NCBI GenBank assembly: GCA_902551215.1
Contig: CACDCI010000004.1
Span: forward strand, 1-43,624
Reading direction: 5' to 3'
DNA from: an uncultured Pelagibacteraceae bacterium
Lineage (GTDB): Bacteria; Pseudomonadota; Alphaproteobacteria; Pelagibacterales; Pelagibacteraceae
DNA length: 43,624 bases
The position numbers were made by a program, and so were the translations under genes. The notes under the pieces are model-generated. The model was not told where the DNA came from. It ran no database searches and saw nothing but the letters and a program-made list of their open reading frames with translations. Numbering within the stretch: position 1 is the stretch's first letter; the number at the start of each line of letters is the position of its first letter. This document shows, in pieces, positions 10,883-19,176 of the stretch.

Positions 10883-11297
10883 TTAAATATTACTCATCTT
10901 ATTTAATATTTTCCAGCACTTAGAATCAATAGACATTACGGATAATCTACTTTGTTTTATTAGAGACAAATGTCTAAGATATTTGTTTTTTTTAATATTT
11001 TCGAGCGTGACTGGTTTTTTAAGCATTTTTTTATATTTAACTTTAACAGAAACAAATTTTTTTTGTCTATCAGTTTTATCAATAAAAGCAGTTTTAATAA
11101 CTTCAACAATACCAACAATTTCTTTGCCAATATTAGAATGATAAAAAAAAACACAAATCTCCTTTTTTCATTTTTTTTAAATTGTTTGCTGCCTGGTAAT
11201 TTCTTACACCATCCCAGTCTGCACCTTTAAATCCAGCTTTTTTCTGTTGTTTAATAGACCAAACATTTGGTTCGGATTTTAATAACCAGTACTTCAT
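10883..11297 (-). pseudogene. EVE-domain protein (thymocyte nuclear protein 1-like), single-base frameshift
   Basis: Hand translation of the minus strand: MKYWLLKSEPNVWSIKQQKKAGFKGADWDGVRNYQAANNLKKMKKGDLCFF, then after a T9 tract (plus strand A9 11143-11151) the next frame continues YHSNIGKEIVGIVEVIKTAFIDKTDRQKKFVSVKVKYKKMLKKPVTLENIKKNKYLRHLSLIKQSRLSVMSIDSKCWKILNKMSNI*. Eight Ts would restore one ORF. Confidence 0.88.
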
Positions 11298-11384
11298 TTA
11301 ATTATTTTCCAAGTGCTTACTTATTATTTGATAAAATTTAATATACAAAGTATACAAAATAAACTTTATTTGTAATTAAAATTA

Positions 11385-12600
11385 ATGTCAAAAGTTGTTT
11401 TTTTAAATTTGGGAAAACATCCTGTTACCAACTCTTACTTAAAAAATTTAAAAAAAAAAAATAAAGAATATTTTTATAATTTAAAAATAACCTTTAATGA
11501 AAAAAATTTCCTTGTTTCTTTGTCCAGCTATGTAAAACCAACAATGATGTTTAATAACAAATATGCACATAGGGCATCATCTTCAAAAACTATGAGATTG
11601 CATTTTAAAAAATTATCGGATGAACTAAAAAAAAAAATAAAAAAAATTAAATGTCTGGAAATAGGCAGTAATGATGGAGTTTTCATAAAGAATTTTAACA
11701 AAAACGATACCGTAGCTGTTGAGCCTTGTTCAAATTTAGCAAAAATAACTAAAAATTTTGGATTTGTTACATACCCTGTTTTTTGGAATCAAAAAATTGC
11801 AAAAAAAATTTTAGAAAAACATGGAAAAAGAAATATAATATTTTCTGCAAATACCATTTCGCATATTAAAAATTTAAATGAAGTATTTTTATCTGTAAAA
11901 AAACTACTCGATAGAAATGGAATTTTTATTTTTGAAGATCCATACATTTTGTCAGTTTTAAAAAATAATTCTTATGATCAATTTTACGATGAACACGCTC
12001 ACCTATTCTCGTATTTATCTGCAAGTAGATTAATTGAAAAATTTAAATTAAGAATATTTGATGCAAAGATATTGGATGTTCATGGTGGTTCAATTAGATT
12101 TTACGTTTGCCATGAAAATAGTAAGTATAAAAAAAATAAGAATGTAACTAAGATAATTAACACAGAACTCAAAAATAAACTAAATAAACTTAAAACTTAT
12201 AAAAAAATTCGCTGATAGAGTTAAAAAATCAAAATTTCAATTATTAAAAATTTTAAGAAAAATAAAAAAAAAGAAAGAAATTATTATTGCCTATGGGGCA
12301 ACATATAAGTCATCAACTATTTATAACTACTGCAAAATCGATAATAATTTAATTGATTACATTATAGATAATACAAAAAACAAACAAAATAAATATGCAC
12401 CGGGATCACACATAAAAATTATATCTCCATCAAAAGGTCTAAATAAAAAAATTAAATATATATTTTTGTCTGCATGGAATTTTAAAAAAGAGATAATAAA
12501 TAAAGAATTAAATTTTTTAAAAAAAGGTGGAAGTTTTATTACACACGTTCCAAAGCCAAGAATAATTAAATTTAAAGATGTTAAAAAAGAAATTTCTTAA
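11385..12600 (+). pseudogene. Sugar C-methyltransferase (class I SAM methyltransferase with Methyltransf_14-type C-terminal domain), single-base frameshift
   Basis: First part (11385-12215): CLEIGSNDGVFIKNF, FSANTISHIKNLNEVF, FEDPYI...YDEHAHLFSYLS. After the A7 tract at 12201-12207 the other frame continues FADRVKKSKFQLLKILRKIKKKKEIIIAYGATYKSSTIYNYCKIDNNLIDYIIDNTKNKQNKYAPGSHIKIISP...VKKEIS* to 12600. Removing one A joins them. Confidence 0.87.
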
Positions 12601-13849
12601 TTGGTTCGAGAGTAGTGACAAATCGTCAGAATCTAGAATTGATAATATTGATATAATTAATTTAAAAAAATGGAAATTTGAAAATAAATTTATTTATCAT
12701 GAAAGTAAAAGATTTTTTAAAATTAAATTTTATAAAATTTTAAGCAAATTTATTAAAAAAAAAATTTCTTATTCACCATTTATAGAGCAAAAAGAAGTAG
12801 GTATTTTAGGCATAATAGTTAAAAAATTCAAAAAAGGTTACAAATACTTACTTCAAGCAAAATTTGAGCCTGGAAATATAAATAAAATACAAATATCTCC
12901 AACTGTCCAAGCAACTAAAAGTAACTACACCAAAGTTCATAAGGGGAAAAAAGTAAATTTCATAGATTTGTTTTTTACAGAAGTCGAAAAAAAAAATTAT
13001 ATTTTTAATGCCAAATTACCAGAGCAAGGAACAAGATATGTAAATAAATTTAATCAAAATATTACAATAGAAGTAAAAAGTAAAAAATTAAATATTCCAA
13101 ATAATTTTCTATGGGTTTCAAAACAAGAAATTCATTCATTATTAAAAAAAAATAATCTTATCAATATGGATACTCTTTCAGTACTTTCTTGTATTGTAAA
13201 AAAAGAAACTTTTGATGTTCCATTGAATAGTATAAAAAAAATAAAAGATAAAATAAAATTTTATAATAATTCTCACAAAATAAAAATAATTTCTATTGAA
13301 TTAAAAAAATTAATGGGTTGGCGTTATCAAAATAAAAAAATAATAAATCTAAAAAAAGAATATTTTTCAATTATTGGGATTAGAACAACTGCAAAGTCAA
13401 GAGAGATAAAAATTTGGGACCAACCAATTTTGAAAGAATATCACAAAGGAATAGTTGGTTTTATAGTAAAAAAAATAAATAATAGTTTGCATTATTACAT
13501 GCAAATAGTCAAAGAACCGGGACATAAAAAATCATTATTGACTTCAAGTATCTGTATTAAAAATTTTTCAATTAAACACTATAAAAATAATTTTTTTATG
13601 AATCTTTTAAAAAAAAAAAATAGTTCAAAAATATTGTTTAATAAAATTCTTTCAGAAGAAGGTGGAAGGTTTTTTCATAAACAAAATAAAAATATTGTTA
13701 TTGAGTTAAAAAAAAATGTTAATATACCTGATAAAAAAAATTTTATTTGGGTTTCACATAATCAAATGGTTGATTTAATTAAAAAAGGAATTATTAGTAT
13801 TGAAGCAAGAAATCTATTTGTTTCTTATAACATTAAAAAAATACTATGA
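12578..13849 (+). CDS. NDP-hexose 2,3-dehydratase family protein (EvaA/TylX3-like)
   Basis: Two tandem homologous halves; VGILGIIVKKFKKGYKYLLQAKFEPGNINKIQISPTVQATKSNYTKVHKGK, EQGTRYVNKFNQN, NFLWVSKQEIHSLLKKNNLINMDTLSVLSC, repeated as GIVGFIVKKINNSLHYYMQIVKEPGHKKS...EEGGRFFHKQNKN...NFIWVSHNQMVDLIKK. Confidence 0.93.
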   Translation: MLKKKFLNWFESSDKSSESRIDNIDIINLKKWKFENKFIYHESKRFFKIKFYKILSKFIKKKISYSPFIEQKEVGILGIIVKKFKKGYKYLLQAKFEPGNINKIQISPTVQATKSNYTKVHKGKKVNFIDLFFTEVEKKNYIFNAKLPEQGTRYVNKFNQNITIEVKSKKLNIPNNFLWVSKQEIHSLLKKNNLINMDTLSVLSCIVKKETFDVPLNSIKKIKDKIKFYNNSHKIKIISIELKKLMGWRYQNKKIINLKKEYFSIIGIRTTAKSREIKIWDQPILKEYHKGIVGFIVKKINNSLHYYMQIVKEPGHKKSLLTSSICIKNFSIKHYKNNFFMNLLKKKNSSKILFNKILSEEGGRFFHKQNKNIVIELKKNVNIPDKKNFIWVSHNQMVDLIKKGIISIEARNLFVSYNIKKIL

Positions 13850-14982
13850 TTAAAGTTTGGGATTATTTACCAGAATATAAAAAATATAGAAAAAGTTTTT
13901 TAAATGCTATTGATGAAGTATTTAAAAGTTCAACATTAATATTTGGACCAAAATTAAATAAATTTGAAGATAATTTCAAAAAATATATTGGAGTAAAATA
14001 TGGATTAGGTGTTGGCAACGGAACAGATGCTTTATATATAGCGATGAAAGCACTAAATATAGGAACTGGAGATGAAGTTATAACAACCTCAAATACTGCC
14101 GTACCAACTGTCACTGCAATTGTTAATGCTGGTGCTATCCCTGTATTTGTAGATGTTAATGATTATTATTTAATCAATACAAATTTGATTGCTAAAAAGA
14201 TCACAAAAAAAACTAAAGCAATTATACCTGTTCATTTATATGGTCAATCATGTGAAATGGATGAAATAAATAAAATAGCAAAAAAAAATAATCTGTATGT
14301 TATCGAAGATTGTGCACAATCACACGGAGCCGAATACAAAAAAAAAAAAACTGGATCACTAGGAAATATTGGTTGTTTTTCATTTTATCCTACAAAAATA
14401 TTAGGAAGCTATGGCGATGCTGGCTTTATAACAACTAATGATAAAAAATTATTTGAAAAAATGATGAGAATTAGATTTTTGGGAATGGAAAGAAAGAAAA
14501 TGTCATCAGGTCATTGGAACGGAAAATATTATGCAGTAGAACATGGGACAAATTCTAGATTAGACGAAATTCATGCCGCAATACTTTTGATTAAATTAAA
14601 AAATTTAGAAAAAAATATAAAAAAAAGACGACAAATAGCAAAAAGATATTATAAAGAATTAAAAAATACGGGCTTGTTATTGCCAGAAGAAAATAAAAAA
14701 AATAAACATGCTTATTATATTTATGTAGTTCAACACAAAAAAAGAAATAAAATAATGTCCGAGCTAGTAAAGAAAAATATCCATTTAAATATTAGCTACC
14801 CTTGGCCAATCCATATTATGAAAGCATATAAAAAATATGCACTTAGGTCATCTAAAGATCTTAAAAAAACCAATTTTTTCTCAAAAAAAATATTCTCACT
14901 ACCTATGTATCCAGAACTTACATTAAAAAAACAAAAATACACAATTAATTCACTAAAAGAAATTCTCTCAAATTTAAGTTGA
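13846..14982 (+). CDS. DegT/DnrJ/EryC1/StrS-family NDP-sugar aminotransferase
   Basis: VWDYLPEYKKYRKSFLNAIDEVFKSSTLIFGPKLNKFEDNF, GVGNGTDALYIAMKAL, IPVHLYGQ, VIEDCAQSHGA, GCFSFYPTKILGSYGDAGFI (PLP Lys). ATGA overlap with the preceding gene. Confidence 0.95.
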   Translation: MIKVWDYLPEYKKYRKSFLNAIDEVFKSSTLIFGPKLNKFEDNFKKYIGVKYGLGVGNGTDALYIAMKALNIGTGDEVITTSNTAVPTVTAIVNAGAIPVFVDVNDYYLINTNLIAKKITKKTKAIIPVHLYGQSCEMDEINKIAKKNNLYVIEDCAQSHGAEYKKKKTGSLGNIGCFSFYPTKILGSYGDAGFITTNDKKLFEKMMRIRFLGMERKKMSSGHWNGKYYAVEHGTNSRLDEIHAAILLIKLKNLEKNIKKRRQIAKRYYKELKNTGLLLPEENKKNKHAYYIYVVQHKKRNKIMSELVKKNIHLNISYPWPIHIMKAYKKYALRSSKDLKKTNFFSKKIFSLPMYPELTLKKQKYTINSLKEILSNLS

Positions 14983-15789
14983 AAATTTTTTAATTATTTC
15001 AGATAAAAAAAAATCAAGATTATTTTTTGGTACAAATTTATATTCTTTTTTAATTCTAGATATATTAATTATTGGTTCATCATATTTTATTTTTTGATTT
15101 GAATAAATTATTTTGCAATTTGTTAGCTTTTTAATTACCAAAGCAATTTTTTCTATTGTGACTCTTTTATCTGAGGCTATATTATAAAGTCTATACTTAC
15201 TTCTATTAACAATTTTAATTATAATACCTATGGCATCATAAATATTTAAATAATTTTTTTTTGACTTTTTATTAATTGAAATATTTATTTTTTTATTTTT
15301 TTTTGAATTTCTAATTAAATTAGGAAGAAGATAAGTTTGTTTTTTAAAATTAAATCCATATAAATTTGACAATCTTACAACTTTAATATTTTTATTTTTT
15401 TGTGACAAACAAAGGTTTTCAGAAGAAGCTTGTAGTAAATTATAAAAGTAATCTTTCGAATTAATATTTATTTTAATGTTATCATTTTCTTTTGTATTTT
15501 TAGAATTTAAATAAACTCTTGTGCTAGATATGAAGATAAATTTTTTAAATTTGTTTTTTAATAAGATTTTAGATAATAATTTTAAATTCGACTCAATTCC
15601 CTTCTCAGGATTTTCTAGTACATTGTCGGAGCCAATACAATAAATCACATTGTTTAAATTTTTAGAAAATTTTATCTTATTTCTTGAAGGGAGAAAAACT
15701 TCGTATTTTTTTTTTTTTAAATATTTAACAATATTACTTCCTAAAAAACCACTGTGTCCAAAAATAGTATACTTAATATTTTCTTTCAT
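14974..15789 (-). CDS. NAD(P)-dependent epimerase/dehydratase (extended SDR), candidate NDP-hexose 4-ketoreductase
   Basis: Rossmann motif YTIFGHSGFLGSNIVKYL, FIFISSTRVY, VVRLSNLYGF, YNIASDKRVTIEKIA. Convergent 9-nt overlap with the aminotransferase. Confidence 0.82.
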   Translation of the reverse strand: MKENIKYTIFGHSGFLGSNIVKYLKKKKYEVFLPSRNKIKFSKNLNNVIYCIGSDNVLENPEKGIESNLKLLSKILLKNKFKKFIFISSTRVYLNSKNTKENDNIKININSKDYFYNLLQASSENLCLSQKNKNIKVVRLSNLYGFNFKKQTYLLPNLIRNSKKNKKINISINKKSKKNYLNIYDAIGIIIKIVNRSKYRLYNIASDKRVTIEKIALVIKKLTNCKIIYSNQKIKYDEPIINISRIKKEYKFVPKNNLDFFLSEIIKKFST

Positions 15790-15871
15790 AGATTAATATG
15801 ATTTAAACATTTAAATTTATATTTGTTCAGTTGCTAATTTTATTTTTATAAGTATTTTAAAGTATTTTAAA

Positions 15872-16957
15872 GTGAAAAAAATTTATTACATCGCCGAATT
15901 AAATTTGCCAAATCCATCAGCATATTCAATTCACGTAGTAAAAATGTGTGAAGCAATTAAAAAAACAGGTGCAAATGTTTGTCTATTAACAATTAATGGA
16001 GATAACCGATCATTAATTTCAAATTTCTATAATATAAAAGAAAAATTCAAAATTATTTCAATTTTCAAAAAAAAAATTAATTTAAATTTTTTTTTTAGAA
16101 TTTTTTTTACATTAAATATTTTAATAAAGACTAATAGTGCTAATTGTATATATATTTCAAGAAGTGTAGTTTTTGCGTTGATTGCATCTTTATTGAGAAA
16201 AAAAGTAATATTAGAATTGCATCATGAAATTTCTGGTTTTTCTAAAACTCTTTATTTTTTTTTAAAATATACTTATCAATTAAAAAATTTAAATTACATA
16301 TTCACTAGTAAAAAATTAAATAATATTTATAAAATTGAGAAAAATAATAATATAGTTTTGGATAGCGCTGTGAATATAGAAGATTTTAAAATAAAAAAAA
16401 AATTTAAAAGATTTAAAAATACATGTGTATATATTGGAAGTTTTTTCCAAGGAAAAGGTATTGAACAAATTGTAAGACTAGCAAATCTAGATGAAAAGAT
16501 GAAATTTCACCTTTATGGCGAAAAAAAATTTTTAAAATTTCAAATTAACAATAAAAATATAAAGATATTTAATCATAAAAGTTACAAAAAAGTACCTAAT
16601 ATTTTATCTTCTTATGATGTTGCACTTATGCCTTATCAAAAAATTGTAAAAGGCAGATCAAGCATTGCGATACAAAAATATATGTCGCCTATGAAAATGT
16701 TTGATTATATGGCAGCTGGAGCAGTTATAGTTGCTTCAGATCTGAAAGTTTACAAACATATTTTAAAAAATAATTTTAATTCTAAACTAATTCAATTAAA
16801 CAATGATAATGAATGGATTAAAACAATAAACAAACTTTTTACCTATAAAAACAAAAATAAATTTCTTAAAAAAAATGCTTACAAAACTGCAAAAAAATAT
16901 ACTTGGGATAATAGAGTCAGAAAAATTTTTAACAAATTTAAAATTGAAGTTAATTAG
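15872..16957 (+). CDS. Glycosyltransferase, GT4-like (GTG start)
   Basis: YIAELNLPNPSAYSIHVVKMCEAIKKTGANV, CVYIGSFFQGKGIEQIVRLA, YDVALMPYQ...MSPMKMFDYMAAGAVIVASD. Confidence 0.9.
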   Translation: MKKIYYIAELNLPNPSAYSIHVVKMCEAIKKTGANVCLLTINGDNRSLISNFYNIKEKFKIISIFKKKINLNFFFRIFFTLNILIKTNSANCIYISRSVVFALIASLLRKKVILELHHEISGFSKTLYFFLKYTYQLKNLNYIFTSKKLNNIYKIEKNNNIVLDSAVNIEDFKIKKKFKRFKNTCVYIGSFFQGKGIEQIVRLANLDEKMKFHLYGEKKFLKFQINNKNIKIFNHKSYKKVPNILSSYDVALMPYQKIVKGRSSIAIQKYMSPMKMFDYMAAGAVIVASDLKVYKHILKNNFNSKLIQLNNDNEWIKTINKLFTYKNKNKFLKKNAYKTAKKYTWDNRVRKIFNKFKIEVN

Positions 16958-16985
16958 TTTTATTAATAATTTTTTTAACCTATTT

Positions 16986-17981
16986 TTAAAGATTAAATAT
17001 TTTTTGTATTGTCTGATAGTTAAGATTTTTTTTATTATATTTTTTTACAAAAAAATTAAATAATTCATTTAAATTTTCTTTAAACAAAAGGAAATTTAAT
17101 TTGGAAATCATATCTTCAGATGAATTAAATGTTAGTCTATCTGTTAAATCATTAAAAAGATTTTTTGAATTCTTGTTGAATGCTTGAAATAATATCCCTC
17201 CACTTTCAATTATTTGTATACTTCTTGTGTACAATGTTTCTTCACCATCTTTTGCCATAAAATCTACACAGATGTTTCCTTGATAAAAATTTGCAATAGA
17301 ATTTGCATCATAATTACTTGGATATGATTCTGGATATATTTTTTTTAAATCATCTCCAATTAATATACATTTTTTTCCAAAAACATTTTTAATTTTTTTT
17401 ATAAGCTCAAGTCTCAGTAATATCCTTAGATTTATGTAAATTTTATGTTTTTCAATGTTGCTTAAATTATCTATATTTTGATTTTCCCAAAAAACTTCAT
17501 TATCTAATAAAGATAGGTTTTCAAAAATTTCTAATTTATTTTTGTTCCATATTTTTAAAGAGTTCTTATCCTTAATTTCGCTAACTTTCATTGCTATTAC
17601 AATTTTTGGACTACTAAAATTTATACTTTTAGCAAGATCACATGGATAAAAATTAATCAAATTATTTTTTCTTGAAAATAAATTTGATGCTGTTACAAAA
17701 TTATTTTTGTATTGTTGAAAATCTTTATTAATTTTAAAGTCTGTACCTCCAAACCAAATATTAATCGAATTTTTTTCGTTGCTTAAAAAAGGTAAGCCAT
17801 CACATGATAAGAAAAAAAATTTTTTTGATAAATTTGTCATTAATATTATTTTTCCAATATAGCAAAGGATTGGACCTGATAAGTTTATGATTTTAAAATT
17901 TTCAATTTTTTTACATTTTAGAAAATTATTTAATGATTGCCTTCTAAATTTATATTTAAATATAAAAAATATATACTTCAT
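16986..17981 (-). CDS. Hypothetical protein, possible glycosyltransferase-like
   Basis: 331 aa; INIWFGGTDFKINKDFQQYKNNFVTAS, ANFYQGNICVDFMAKDGEETLYTRSIQIIESGGILFQAFNKNSKNLF loosely resembles the C-terminal donor-binding half of some glycosyltransferases; position in the sugar island. Confidence 0.5.
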   Translation of the reverse strand: MKYIFFIFKYKFRRQSLNNFLKCKKIENFKIINLSGPILCYIGKIILMTNLSKKFFFLSCDGLPFLSNEKNSINIWFGGTDFKINKDFQQYKNNFVTASNLFSRKNNLINFYPCDLAKSINFSSPKIVIAMKVSEIKDKNSLKIWNKNKLEIFENLSLLDNEVFWENQNIDNLSNIEKHKIYINLRILLRLELIKKIKNVFGKKCILIGDDLKKIYPESYPSNYDANSIANFYQGNICVDFMAKDGEETLYTRSIQIIESGGILFQAFNKNSKNLFNDLTDRLTFNSSEDMISKLNFLLFKENLNELFNFFVKKYNKKNLNYQTIQKIFNL

Positions 17982-18052
17982 AATTTTATTTTAAAATCTC
18001 TTTAAAACTTAAAATCTTCATAATTTTTTTAGATATCATGTTGTAGTCTTAA

Positions 18053-19126
18053 TTACAATTTAACTCCCGCACCTTTCAAAAACTTTGCTTTTTCATCTAG
18101 TGGCCATCTTGGTTTTGGAGAAAAATCTAAACTGTTAAACTTGTTTTTTTTAAATTTTTCTAAACCAACCATTGCAATCATTGCGGCATTATCTCCACAT
18201 AAACTAGTTGGAGGAAAAATAGGATTGAAATTTTTTTCCCTACAAAGATTTGTTAGATTTTCTCTTATTTTTTTATTTGCAGCCACACCTCCTGCTACAA
18301 CAAAAGTATTATCTTTACTTCCATTAATTTTTTTAAATTCTTCAAATGCAAATTTACTCTTTTTATTTAATATTTCTTCAACAGTTCTTTGAAATGAAGC
18401 TGCAAGATCATATTTTTCTTGATTAGTTTTAATTTGTTTAGAAATTTTTAGAACTGCAGTTTTAAGACCAGCAAATGATAAATTGCATCCACCTTTATGC
18501 ATTATAGGTTTGGGTAATTCATATTTTTTTGGATCGCCTTTTTTTGCGAATTCTTCTATCCTTGGGCCACCTGGAAATTCTATTCCAAGTAATTTTGCAG
18601 TTTTATCAAAAGCTTCACCAACAGCATCATCAATTGTTGTTCCTAATCTTTTATATTTACCCAAACCTTGAACGTTTAAAAATTGAGTGTGACCACCTGA
18701 AATTAAAAGTAATAGATAAGGATAGTTTAATTTTGAATTTAATTTAGGACTCAAAGCATGTCCTTCGAGATGATTAACTGCAATAAATGGTTTGTTTAAG
18801 GAAGAGGCTACAGATTTTCCAAAACTAAGACCAACTGCAAGACAGACAATAAGACCAGGGCCAGCGGTGGCTGCTATTGCATCAAGGTCTTTAAACTTAA
18901 CACCACTTTCATCAATTGCTTTTTTTGTTATTAGATCAATTTTTTCAATATGTGATCTTGCGGCAAGTTCAGGAACTACTCCACCAAACTCTTTATGCAC
19001 ATTTACTTGACTTGATACAACATTAGACAATATGATGGGAATACCTAGATCATTTTCTTGAATTACTGATGCTGCAGTTTCATCACAGCTTGATTCAATT
19101 CCTAAAATTATATGTTTTTTTTTCAT
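18053..19126 (-). CDS. tsaD: tRNA N6-adenosine threonylcarbamoyltransferase
   Basis: MKKKHIILGIESSCDETAASV, VAVNHLEGHAL-like, LLLLISGGHTQ, FPGGPRIEE-type, VVAGGVAANKKIR, CGDNAAMIA. The ORF extends to 19174, but Met at 19126 is the likely start. Confidence 0.96.
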   Translation of the reverse strand: MKKKHIILGIESSCDETAASVIQENDLGIPIILSNVVSSQVNVHKEFGGVVPELAARSHIEKIDLITKKAIDESGVKFKDLDAIAATAGPGLIVCLAVGLSFGKSVASSLNKPFIAVNHLEGHALSPKLNSKLNYPYLLLLISGGHTQFLNVQGLGKYKRLGTTIDDAVGEAFDKTAKLLGIEFPGGPRIEEFAKKGDPKKYELPKPIMHKGGCNLSFAGLKTAVLKISKQIKTNQEKYDLAASFQRTVEEILNKKSKFAFEEFKKINGSKDNTFVVAGGVAANKKIRENLTNLCREKNFNPIFPPTSLCGDNAAMIAMVGLEKFKKNKFNSLDFSPKPRWPLDEKAKFLKGAGVKL

Positions 19127-19176
19127 TAAATTAATTTTTATTAGTAATACAATCTCAATATAAGAATAAAGCATAA

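Noticed and set aside
10960-11230. ORFs 10960-11154 (-) and 10970-11230 (+)
   Set aside because: Both are out-of-frame or antisense readings across the frameshifted EVE-domain gene; low-complexity translations.
11298-11345. Short minus-strand reading LQIKFILYTLYIKFYQIISKHLENN ending just before the EVE start, considered as a remnant of a displaced upstream gene
   Set aside because: Too short and low-complexity to assign to YciI, GpsA or any family.
13863-14114. Minus-strand 83-aa ORF in the aminotransferase
   Set aside because: Shadow ORF opposite a well-supported coding sequence.
15851-15870. Tandem AGTATTTTAA AGTATTTTAA before the GT4 gene
   Set aside because: Only two copies of a 10-bp AT-rich unit; expected by chance in such composition, not a CRISPR or regulatory repeat.
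16875-17063. 62-aa plus-strand ORF
   Set aside because: Out-of-frame overlap of the GT4 C-terminus, low-complexity Phe/Lys/Ile composition.
18141-19010. Four short plus-strand ORFs inside tsaD
   Set aside because: Antisense to a confidently identified tsaD; no start/RBS support or recognisable product.
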